DNA of 64,000 bases from an uncultured Pseudomonadales bacterium (GTDB lineage: Bacteria > Pseudomonadota > Gammaproteobacteria > Pseudomonadales > Balneatricaceae), in NCBI GenBank assembly GCA_943787595.1, contig CALSNA010000004.1:372001-436000 (forward strand). Direction: 5' to 3'. The notes beneath the pieces were generated by a model, which had not been told where the DNA came from, did no database searches, and saw only the letters and a program-made list of their open reading frames with translations. The position numbers and the translations under genes were made by a program. Of this stretch, positions 54,153 through 63,423 are shown in pieces (the stretch's first letter is position 1; each line of letters begins with the position of its first letter).

Positions 54153-54239
54153 TGGTACCAGTGGGCGGACTCGAACCGCCACGCCTGTTAAGGCAACGGA
54201 TTTTGAATCCGTCGTGTCTACCAATTCCACCACACTGGC
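54153..54239 (-). tRNA. tRNA-Leu (anticodon CAA)
   Basis: 87 bases with encoded CCA on the minus strand: acceptor GCCAGTG paired with CACTGGT, D arm GGTGGAATTGGTAGACACG, anticodon stem ACGGA/TCCGT around TTCAAAA, a long variable arm (TGCCTTAACAGGCGT) and T arm GCGGTTCGAGTCCGC. Class II, reads UUG. Confidence 0.97.
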
Positions 54240-54424
54240 AAATCTGAGCTGTGCATTATACCTTGATGTTCCCATGGGTCAATGATGGGCGGGTATTAAT
54301 CTGCATGTTATCGTTGTAACTTGGCATCATCCATGTTGTGGGTTGGCGATACCAAAACCGAGGTGTCCACATTTACATTGTAAAATCTAGCCAGATACAC
54401 TTGATGTTTGGCTTTAAATACCAA

Positions 54425-55645
54425 TTATTCGGACATTTCATTTTTTAATGATTTTCTTTTAGGTCTCTCATGGTCTGGAAGCTGGGTGTAGAAAATTAAC
54501 CATGCTAGGCACAATAACAATGGCAGACACAATAGGTTAATGGTTTTCCAGCTAGTCAGATGCAGTAAGGGGCTAGCCAATAGGGAAGCCAGGGCTTGGC
54601 AACTAAATACCATAAAATCATTGCACGCTTGAGCACGGAATTGTTCGCTCGGTTGGTAACATTGAATCAATAGGCTGGTGCCGCTGACAAACAGGCAGTT
54701 CCAGCCAATGCCAAGACAGATTAGGCTACACCAGTAACTGGCTAGTGTCTGGCTAAATTGACTGATGCTAATACACAGTGCCATAAACACAATGCCCAGC
54801 AACATGATACTGCGATAGCCAAATCGCTGAATCAGATGACCTGTAATGAGTGATGGCAGAAACATACCAACGATGTGCCATTGGATGACTATGCCAGTTT
54901 GTGACACTGTAAGATGGTCAATAACATGCATGCTAATGGGGGTGGCTGTCATCAGAAATGTCATTATGGCATAGCTTATGGTAGCGCCAGTTACCGCCAG
55001 AAAAAATGCCGGTTGTTGTAACAGTTGTCGGCTGCTGCGGCCACTATCGGTGTGTGTTCTCGTAACCGTGGGCTGATTCTGGTAACCCAATAGCAGTACG
55101 GCTGGTATCAGAGTCATTAGTGAAAGGGCTAGATAAGAGCCTACATAGAGATGTTGCATTGCCAGATCGTAAGTCCAGCTAGATACACTGGGGCCCAGAA
55201 ATCCACCAGCTATGCCGGCGATCAGGATAAAGGAAATTGCCTGTGGTGCTTTGTCACTAGCTGCGTTTTCTGCCGCAGCAAAGCGGTATTGCTGGACAAA
55301 TGCTCCACCGATGCCAATGGCCGTGCAGGCAGCACAATATACCCAGAAAGAACTGATCCAGATGGCCACGGCACAGATCAACGTTGCCGTAAAGGTAAAT
55401 ATGGATGCACTGATAAAACCAGCTCGTCGGCCAATCCGGTTCATTATCATGGCTGCAGGAATACTGCCAATGGCAGTTCCTATGATGGTCATGGCAATGG
55501 GCAGGGTAGCCATATTAATGGATGGGCTCAGAGCAGTACCAATAATACCACCCAGAAAAGCAGTGGTGCTGGTAGCGGTAAAGGAAAACCCATAGCTGGT
55601 TGCAAGCAGCCATATATTACGCTGGTTGGGTTTATGTGTATCCAA
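54425..55645 (-). CDS. MFS transporter
   Basis: 406 residues, about twelve transmembrane helices in two halves. The loop between helices 2 and 3 has MNRIGRRAGF, a shortened MFS A-motif, and GHLIQRFGYRS is its partner in the second half. Shows similarity in outline to drug or sugar exporters, but nothing in the text sets a substrate. No regulator beside it. Probably functional. Confidence 0.8.
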   Translation of the reverse strand: MDTHKPNQRNIWLLATSYGFSFTATSTTAFLGGIIGTALSPSINMATLPIAMTIIGTAIGSIPAAMIMNRIGRRAGFISASIFTFTATLICAVAIWISSFWVYCAACTAIGIGGAFVQQYRFAAAENAASDKAPQAISFILIAGIAGGFLGPSVSSWTYDLAMQHLYVGSYLALSLMTLIPAVLLLGYQNQPTVTRTHTDSGRSSRQLLQQPAFFLAVTGATISYAIMTFLMTATPISMHVIDHLTVSQTGIVIQWHIVGMFLPSLITGHLIQRFGYRSIMLLGIVFMALCISISQFSQTLASYWCSLICLGIGWNCLFVSGTSLLIQCYQPSEQFRAQACNDFMVFSCQALASLLASPLLHLTSWKTINLLCLPLLLCLAWLIFYTQLPDHERPKRKSLKNEMSE

Positions 55646-56097
55646 AATATGTTCTCATCGCGTAATTATCAGGTTACATCAGTGCTTAAACTAGTCTGCA
55701 CTTCTTATGAAATTTTGCATTTAGTAAGCGCCGTTCTAGATCTTGGCAATTGATTCATTTTTTGCCACTACGGACATGACAAAGCGCATGTTTCAGCTTT
55801 GCTGTTACCGTTGTATATAAAGCAGTTGGGTTAAAATGATTTTTATTAGTCATGGAAATGATAGCGCCATATACTACAGATTAATATCATGACCGCCTTA
55901 ACCTGATTTACTTACACAACTAGTAAAGAAAACTATGACTAACCTTGCAAGATAAATGCGAGTGATTTCATACAATCTTCGTTGTCAGTTTATGGTAGGT
56001 CGCACTACACTTAATTGTTGATGGTTGGTAATGCAACAATATTCGCCTATTAATGCTAATATAATTGTATATTGTATGATGTTACCTATAAAAGACT
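55646..56097. other. Divergent intergenic region, MFS gene and pssA
   Basis: 450 bases between two divergent genes, holding both promoters. No gene or clear hairpin seen. Confidence 0.35.
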
Positions 56098-56892
56098 ATG
56101 AAACAAAAATCAAAACTGCAACAGGATAACCCGAAAGCGAGTACTCAGTCATTAAACCCCGGTCAAGGTGTTATGTTACAGATAGCCAAAAAATCAGCCC
56201 GTGGGGTTTATCTGTTACCTAATTTGTTTACTACAGCCTCATTGTTTTCCGGTTTCTACGCCGTGGTTGCCGGTATGGAAGGGAACTTCAGTAGTGCAGC
56301 TATCGCGATTTTAATCTCCATGATTTTGGATACGCTGGATGGGCGTGTGGCACGGATGACCAATACCCAGAGCAAATTTGGGGCTGAATACGATAGTTTA
56401 GCAGACGTAGTGGCATTTGGTATGGCTCCAGCCCTAGTAGTATTTTCTTGGGCACTACAAAGTCTGGGTAACTTGGGCTGGGTAGCAACATTTATCTATG
56501 TTGCTGCCGGAGCCTTGCGTTTGGCACGCTTTAATGTCCAGCTGGAGGTGGCTGATAAACGATATTTTGTCGGTTTGCCAATTCCTGCTGCTGCTGGAGT
56601 GTTAGCAAGCATGGTGTGGGCAGGGCATGACTCTGGTATTCAGGGAACGCATTATGCTTTATTTGTAGCACTGCTGGTTATTGTCATCGGTATGTTAATG
56701 GTCAGCAATTTTCCTTATTACAGCTTCAAGGAAGTTGACTTTAAAGGGAAGGTGCCATTCATTACGTTGTTGGCTATTGTGCTCGTCTTTGCCTTTATTT
56801 CTCTGGATCCACCCACCATATTATGGCCGATTTTTTTCGTGTTTGCCTTGTCTGGACCAGTGCTTTATGCTTGGCGACTAGCCAAACAGTAG
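56098..56892 (+). CDS. pssA: CDP-diacylglycerol-serine O-phosphatidyltransferase
   Basis: Makes phosphatidylserine, precursor of phosphatidylethanolamine. CDP-alcohol phosphotransferase of 264 residues with the catalytic motif D-x2-D-G-x2-A-R-x8-G-x3-D-x3-D (LDTLDGRVARM, KFGAEYDSLAD), opening helix YLLPNLFTTASLFSGFYAVV and about seven transmembrane segments. The membrane-type (type II) enzyme. Intact and alone. Confidence 0.92.
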   Translation: MKQKSKLQQDNPKASTQSLNPGQGVMLQIAKKSARGVYLLPNLFTTASLFSGFYAVVAGMEGNFSSAAIAILISMILDTLDGRVARMTNTQSKFGAEYDSLADVVAFGMAPALVVFSWALQSLGNLGWVATFIYVAAGALRLARFNVQLEVADKRYFVGLPIPAAAGVLASMVWAGHDSGIQGTHYALFVALLVIVIGMLMVSNFPYYSFKEVDFKGKVPFITLLAIVLVFAFISLDPPTILWPIFFVFALSGPVLYAWRLAKQ

Positions 56893-57037
56893 TGCCCTGT
56901 TATTGGGTCAGATACTAAAACCTTTAAAACGATAAATCCCATTATTTTAACCATATAAATCAATGCTTTAAAAAATGACTTAATTGCTTTTTCAGCTTTT
57001 CCGAATATACAGTCGTTTTGGAAAAACCCCTTTCTAA

Positions 57038-57820
57038 CTATTTGTTTGAATCAACCCTCTTGATTTCCCGGACATAAGTAGCAACCTGCGTTGCACTTTT
57101 ATGGTTCGAAAAATCCTGTTTATTGCCTTCAAAATCACTAATGCCCTTGGCTCGAATATCATAGAATGTGAAGTCAGTTTTCATTTTGGGATTAGCAGCC
57201 TGGGCCTCTTTCTTGGCCTTAACAAACCAGTTAGTTAAGGTGTTATGGTGTAAACGGCCACCCTTCCTTGAAAACACCCGGATCGCTGATTTAATTTCTC
57301 TCTGTTGGTCCAGGTCTAGGTCCACGGCCTCCCGTAATCGTGGTGTCCAACGCTTAATATGTTTATTGCTAGTCTTGCTCTCTTTGATGTGTATCCTTTC
57401 CTCAAGTAGATTTTGACGACGTAGACCTAATACGTCACTTCTACGAGCACCGGTGCAAAAACTAATCTCCATAGCGGCTTTGAGCATTGGTTTTGCATGG
57501 GCCATTACCGCAGCGTACTCATCATCAGTGATGTACCGTGTGCGGGGTTTCTCTGTAAATTTTTTAACTTGCTTACACGGGTTATCTATAATATCTGGTT
57601 TACGCTCTATGCCCCACGAAAACACAGTAGACATAAACGCATGTTCCCAATTCGCACTGGTCTTTGAGTTTCCACCACGCAGATCCATATATTTGCGAAT
57701 GTGTACAGGTATGATGTGGCCACGGGCCATTTTGCCAAACACAGGTATCAAAGACCATGCATAGCCTGCATAATCTATTTGTGTTCTTCGTACCAGTTTC
57801 CGACATTCAGGTGATCCCAT
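57038..57820 (-). pseudogene. Phage-type tyrosine integrase, N terminus missing
   Basis: 260 residues; relatives run to about 340-380 with an N-terminal arm-binding domain (HGAYYYV-type) that is absent here. The core is present: SAM-like domain (YAGYAWSLIPVFGKMARGHI), catalytic Arg in FCTGARRSDVLGLRR, the second box FYDIRAKGISDFEGNK, and the final SNHKSATQVATYVRE with Tyr. The start ATG lies right at the junction (57820) with the facing phage fragment, so the frame begins only by fusion. Not known whether it is active; I class it as truncated. Confidence 0.75.
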
Positions 57821-58645
57821 CTAATCTATTACCAGTTGAGTAAAAGAACTGGATCCTATGCCCATCCTATGGGGCTGAAACGTGACTATCAGATCGGCGA
57901 TCAGGTGGCCAGACTGGCATCGGCCCTGCTGGGTTCATTCAACCCCATTGGCAGTAGTGCAACACCCCTACAGTTCATTAGCCCGACCTTTCTGGATCCC
58001 ATGGTACAAATTTCCGGGAATAAAAACTGGGTGGGTAACAAGATTAAGCCAGAGCAGAACCCGTTTGATGTGCCCAAACCGGAATACCAGATGCACTGGT
58101 CGAATGTCAGTGAGCCTGCAAAATGGCTGGCCAAGCTGTTAAATGACATCAGCGGTGGTACCGAAGTGACACCGGGCAAAATCAACCTGTCTCCTGAACT
58201 GCTGGATCACTGGTTCGAGTTCTTTACGGGTGGGGTAGGGCGGTTCTTTAGCAATACCCTGAACACGTCGCTCGATGTGGTCACCGGAGAACCGGTTGAG
58301 TTGCGCCGTATCCCGTTTGTGCGGCAGGTTATGGGCGAGATTGACCACAGTGTTGATATGGATCGCTACTATGAGTTGATGGATGAGATTACCTATGCCA
58401 AAAAGGAATGGCTGGCTGCAACAACGGACCGTCGCAAACTGGAGCTGCAAAAAAGCCACGGCCATTTGCTAAGGATGATGACTGCGGCCAGGCTGACCGA
58501 TAAACGGGTGTCGGCTATCAATAGGAGATTGCGAATCATTAAGCAGAAGGGTGCCAGCAAGGCCTAGCTTGAAAAGCTGGAGCAACTCAAGCACCAGATT
58601 ATGATGCAGTTTAATAAACAGCATCAATTATTAGTTAAAAAATAA
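57821..58645 (+). pseudogene. C-terminal fragment of a large phage polyvalent protein (LPD38-like)
   Basis: About 250 residues in one frame: RLASALLGSFNPIG, LQFISPTFLDPMVQ, NKIKPEQNPFDVPKP, LSPELLDHWFEFFTGGVGRF, RIPFVRQVMGEIDHSVDM and YYELMDEITYAKKEW. This recalls the LPD38 domain at the ends of giant multi-domain phage proteins. The 5' part is missing at 57821. A TAG at 58565-58567 interrupts the frame, which then continues LEKLEQLKHQIMMQFN to a TAA at 58645, so the fragment has its own premature stop. Confidence 0.6.
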
Positions 58646-58688
58646 ACTATTTGTAAATACGATCCGATATAAGCTAAATCAAGTTTTT

Positions 58689-61600
58689 CTATAATAGATA
58701 CTCATAGTAGCCTTTACTTAACAGATTCTTCTGGGCAAGTTCAGCATCTCTACGGATCTCATCGTCCCTAGAAACGAATCCAGCTTCTAAAATAGCCCTG
58801 GATTTGGGTGGAATATAAACAAGTGGGCTTTTTTCAATAGTATCTGTAATTTTAGCAAAGCATTTGACAACCAGCTTTAGGTGATCGAGATACAGTTTAT
58901 TCAGAGCGCTTATCTCCGCATAAAATGAATCGACTTGTCCTTGTCTAAGATCAAGAATTTTTGAATATGATTCCAAACGCCATTCTGGTTTGAGACATTC
59001 AGCACTCAACCAATAGAAAAATTTATTAAATTCTAGTGGCTCTTGACTTTTAAGGCGCCAATTAAAAAAATCAATATGGAATGCGCTTAATTTGATCATC
59101 CTTAAGCTGGCTGCTGAGACTGTTTACTGAATGACCAACATACGTGAAAAGTTGCCTCCAATGTTCTTTACTGGCTTGTGATTTTGTATAAAAGCGTTCA
59201 AACATGCTGCTATCCCCTGTCAAAGGGTAAACATTCCAGAGATAGTAGGTAAAAAGGTGCTGCGCGAATATATCAATAAAATCTTCATCGCCACTATTTT
59301 CATTTGGTATGATGTTGAGATTCTCTATTGCGTATTCAAATTCACCTTGCAGAATTTCAAACATTATTTTGGAAGGGTTATTAAAGTTGATGTGGCTGCT
59401 AAAAGCAGCTTGCCAAACAGATTGATTTGTCTGCGGAAAAAAATTTCTCGTTGCTGGATGGCCCAATCTTTATTCAGGATGCAGAAGTTCCTGAAGTGCA
59501 TGCCCATCATCGCATGTTCAGGTTGGGTCAAAGGTATTACAGCATCCTCGGCGATACGTGTGGCGATGATGTCGATTACTTCAGGTAATGGATCTTCTGG
59601 TAAGTTACGGCGAATCCAGAAACCGAAGTCGACAAGGGAGTCAAGTGCCCGACTGCGGGTATTGTTAATTGCCTGAGTAATAAGGCTACGGTTACGCACT
59701 ACCTTTAGATCGTGGTCAAGCCTGCAATCCGGCTGGTTACATACCAGTCGAAGAAGATTGCCCAGGCCCTGCCTTGCACTAATGGGCACATCCGTATTTT
59801 GCTTTATGCAGGTATCAACAAAATCAACCACAGCTCGGCGTGATCTGCTCCAATAGTAACCATCACGATATTTATTTATCGCTTCAGGTTGTTCTTCCAT
59901 TTGTGCCGCATCTGAATGCGATAAAACCCATGCACAGAACTTAATCCACCGATCCAGATAGCTAAAATTTTTCTCCTTAACAATTTCAGATATGGAATCA
60001 ATCATGGCGGCAATATAAATTGGCCGATCAATCCTGTTAGGATTTTCTAGCCAAAAGGTTAGTCGCTGGTTATCCGGTATGATTTTTTCTTTGAACAGGG
60101 ACTGAAATTCCCTGGCCAGTCCATCAATATTGAGCTCAATCCAATGTGCCCTGCCATCTTCCTGTATTACTGTTTCCCACTTCTTTTCCTTGTCCCAATT
60201 ATTTAAATAAACGAGAAGCCCTTCATCTTCTAAACACTCCAGTTCTTCAGCAGATTTTGGGCTTTGATAACTAACCACGCTACATCTGCTTCTGATTTGG
60301 TAGGGTAAATAGTTATCATCAGTAATGATTTCATCCGACTTTCCATCTTCTAGTTCATCGAAATATTTCCTCTCATCATGGCTGAGAATTTTATAGAATG
60401 GACGTGGCTGTACGTGATGAAAATAGTATTGTCGCCGCTGGAATGACTCCACACTGTACTTATTGCCCATCCACTTGATATATTCTTCCTGCGAAGGTCC
60501 TGCAAGAATAGCATTGAAAATGCTTTTCTTCTCATCCCCAGCAAGTAAGTTACTTCCAAAGTGTTCACTGGACTTGCGAACCATTAATTGAAATTCGTAG
60601 TCATATGTTGATTCAGAATGATAGTTATAGCCAAGGATTTCCTCCTGTATCCATGGTAGGGTTTGATTATTGGGGTATGATGCGTAGAGGTATTGTCGCA
60701 GTCGTCTAAACACTTTCCAGTGATGATTTCGCAATGCTTCATCCAGCGCATTAATGGATTCTTGGGCTTTTTTATAGACCTGCTCACAGGCATAGGTCAG
60801 CGTTTGCACCAACATTCCCTTCACATTTTGGTAGGCAGCATCTGGCTGATTTAGCTTTGCACACCATCTTTCCGAAAGGTCATAGCCGTCCATGCTTTCA
60901 TAACCTTCTCTATGCATATACATTCTGATCATGCTTGCCACTGCATTAATTAGAATCTGAGAAACTTGATAGGGTGCATCCTTAGACAGGGGACAAATTC
61001 CTGCTTCTAGTATTAGCTGATATCGGTATTCACCTTGGTATGTCAAATATGGTAATGGAATTGGTTCTGGACTGGGTTCATCTGATCCAGGGTTATTTTT
61101 TTCCAGTGACTGCTTGTTCTGATTGTTAGGTTCTACCTGGAACCCAACAATCTTGAATAACAATGCTGGGGTAACTTCGGAAAGAGCTTTATCAAAAAGA
61201 AATGGCTTCTTCAGTAACTTGAGGATGAGAGAGTGATGCTGTCTACACTTTTCAATAAAGCCTGTGACAAACTGAGAAAAATTCAAAAGCATTTCAGGTG
61301 AATCTGCTTGTAAAACAATCTTCATGATGCCTGTCAAAATTTTAAGATTATCCGTATGTTTAATTAATGAAATTATCTCTTCTACCTGACCTGGTTTTTG
61401 TTCAAAGATACGTACCAGATACCCAATAGTCTATTCTAGATCGTGAGTATTAAGAAAGTATTCTTCTTTTTGGAGATGTTCTAACCAGATAGCACTGTTA
61501 ACCTCTTTGAAAAACTAATCATAATTAGAACCGCGAGGCTCCAATAATGTTATTACTCGCTTAACTTCAAGTTGAGTTATATCGTCGCCACGGTTCAGTA

Positions 61601-62174
61601 CGGCTTTCAATTCTGTTAGGTCTTCGGTGATAATCGGCTTGCTCAGGTTAATTTCAGAAGGCTGCTTTTCTTTCTGTGATGGTGGATTTTCGAATAAACG
61701 AATATATTCATGTAAAGTATAGAAATGTGCAATATAATGCCTCGTCATAGAGGCTGTCCTAAAATCATTATCACTAGAAATAATAGCAATACGCTCTTTG
61801 TGCGTATCATGATACTGATCCAGTGCGCTTAAAATGAATGCGTCAGGAAATTCTTTATTTTTCTTTTTTGTGAAAGGAGGGCGGATGTCAAAATAACAAT
61901 CAAAAATATCTTCTACATCTTTGATGTTGTTAATAATCGGTAATTTTTCCACCACAAAATGTTTCTTAAATTCATCCCATTTTTGGTTCATCTGATTAAA
62001 GAGTTGTTCTTGTAGTTTTTCTTGGGAAGGTACTTCTTTAATAAGATATAGACTTTTAAAATAATATCCCTTGCGAGTATCTATGATCTTTTCGGAAATT
62101 TCTTTAGCCGATTCTTTAAACTTCCTTAGCAGCTCTCTTTCCATAATCATCGGGACGAGCAGACGGAGGTACAC
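58689..62174 (-). pseudogene. PIN-like (DUF4935-type) plus helical-repeat protein, broken
   Basis: Read as one gene of about 1160 codons. First segment (62174-61515): PIN-like nuclease features LLVPMIMERELLRKFKESAK, KEFPDAFILSALDQYHD and IAIISSDNDF, but the extreme N terminus with the first Asp is missing. It ends GSNYD and TAG (61515-61517). In the same frame FFKEVNSAIWLEHLQKEEYF, NTHDLE, another TAG, then TIGYLVRIFEQKPGQVEEI lead into a long helical part (61337-59364) resembling C-terminal repeats of STAND-type defence proteins (YFF-kl-p-WL-pL...F...YL). Two frame changes, near 59447 (seven-base A run, plus strand) and 59085, continue the protein to 58689. Full function not known; a conflict-system role is inferred from domains and company. 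Confidence 0.65.
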
Positions 62175-62244
62175 GTTGCATTGGTAACCGGGGCTCTTTA
62201 TCTTGCTGTTCGGTCTGTTCTATGCGAGATTGATTTTTGCTCAC
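62116..62244 (-). CDS. Short open frame overlapping the PIN gene start
   Basis: 42 codons from a GTG (62244) with AGAGG nearby: SKNQSRIEQTEQQDKEPRLP then MQRVPPSARPDDYGK. The second half overlaps the PIN sequence in another frame, so only the first 25 or so residues could be from another gene. They are rich in Q, E and K and are not recognised. Perhaps a cut-off end of a lost neighbour. Confidence 0.2.
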   Translation of the reverse strand: MSKNQSRIEQTEQQDKEPRLPMQRVPPSARPDDYGKRAAKEV

Positions 62245-62561
62245 GATGAAATACCTCTATTGCAAATAGAGTTAATAGTTTTGAGTGTACATATCAATTA
62301 CTTTAGCATTTAGCTAATGATTTTATCAAAAAAAGTTTAACTATTTAGTTGGTCTAACTTCAGCAGCAGCCTATAAACATCCCTGGCTTCATCAATGGTC
62401 CTTATTTTGCTGGTATGGTATTTCCAACCGATATGGTCAGTTCGGGCAACAATTTTCAAGCTAATTTCGGTTATTTCTATACGACTCTACCAATATATAA
62501 GAATAGCCAACATTCTTTATAAATGACTGGAAAATTCATATACTTAATATTATTAAAGTAA
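62245..62561. other. Intergenic stretch between the PIN-type and DUF3800 genes
   Basis: About 320 bases between two divergent genes. AT-rich, no gene recognised; promoters of both could lie here. Confidence 0.3.
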
Positions 62562-63320
62562 ATGTACTGGAATGAAGATTTAAAATTGAATTATAGCGAC
62601 TATATTGTTTTTGTATATGAAAGTGGCGACCATAGCCTTACATCATTCAAAACTGAATATCCGGTATTTGTCCTGTGTTTCTGTATTGTTCACAAGGAAG
62701 CATATGTAAACCAGATTGTTCCAGATATTCAACGCCTCAAAGTTCAAACCTTTGGACATGATCAGGTCATTATTCATGAGCACGATATTCGGAAAAAGAA
62801 ATGTGCTTTCAGCCAGTTGAACAAAGAAGCTAGAGACCAGTTTATGTCAGACTTAAGTAATTCTATGAACAATGTTCCTTTGACTATCGTTGCTGTAGTA
62901 ATTGATAAAATAAAACACACTAATCGTTACGCCAGACCATATCATCCCTACAATCTAGCGCTTAAATTTGGCTTGGAGAGAGTATTTTCTTTCATTAAGC
63001 TACAAGAGCAATCAAAAGACTTAACTCATGTTATTGTGGAAGAGAGAGGTCCCAGGGAAGACAAAGAACTTGAACTAGAATTTCGCCGAGTGTGTTCAGG
63101 GCAAAATAACACCAGATCAAAAATGCCATTTGAAATTATTTTTGCCAACAAAAAAAGCAATTCATCAGGTCTGCAGTTAGCAGATATAACTGCTCGACCA
63201 ATTGGTTTATCTGTAATTCGACCAAACCAACCAAATCAAGCGTTCGACATCATAAAGGAGAAGCTGTTCAGCGGGTCGCAGAACTGCGTGGAGGGCAATG
63301 GACTAAAAGTGTTCCCCTAA
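62562..63320 (+). CDS. DUF3800 domain protein
   Basis: 252 residues, intact frame. RNase-H-like DUF3800 features are present: YIVFVYESGDHSL at the start, EYPVFVLCFCI, HDQVIIHEHDIRKKK, THVIVEERGPREDKELELEF and the late KKSNSSGLQLADITARPIG, ending VEGNGLKVFP. The family's first acidic residue, in VDESGDH, is Tyr here (FVYESGDH), so a presumed catalytic Asp is lost. Biochemical role unproven; members are often found in mobile and defence regions. Divergent from the PIN-type gene. Confidence 0.8.
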   Translation: MYWNEDLKLNYSDYIVFVYESGDHSLTSFKTEYPVFVLCFCIVHKEAYVNQIVPDIQRLKVQTFGHDQVIIHEHDIRKKKCAFSQLNKEARDQFMSDLSNSMNNVPLTIVAVVIDKIKHTNRYARPYHPYNLALKFGLERVFSFIKLQEQSKDLTHVIVEERGPREDKELELEFRRVCSGQNNTRSKMPFEIIFANKKSNSSGLQLADITARPIGLSVIRPNQPNQAFDIIKEKLFSGSQNCVEGNGLKVFP

Positions 63321-63360
63321 TAAAGCAGTAAGGCCACCAAGTAGTCTTAGTAGCCTTACG
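63321..63360. terminator. Inverted repeat after DUF3800 gene
   Basis: GTAAGGC and GCCTTAC pair over an 18-base loop directly after the DUF3800 stop, without a T run. A weak terminator candidate between convergent genes. Confidence 0.25.
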
Positions 63361-63423
63361 CCGGTCGGGTAGTCCCAACCCACTTATAGTAATGATAATA
63401 CAGCAATTGATTTTCTACAACCT

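Noticed and set aside
54065-54247. Plus-strand open frame of 60 codons
   Set aside because: It runs antisense through the tRNA-Leu gene and has no family sequence.
59435-59460. Programmed frameshift at the seven-A run in the PIN-type gene
   Set aside because: The same gene has two amber stops and a second frame change without a slippery site, so an indel in a homopolymer is more likely.
46507-62174. Amber (TAG) codons read as sense in this genome, since four broken genes have in-frame TAG
   Set aside because: Other broken genes have TGA or TAA, true frameshifts occur too, core genes use normal stops, and no suppressor tRNA is seen. Simple decay explains it.
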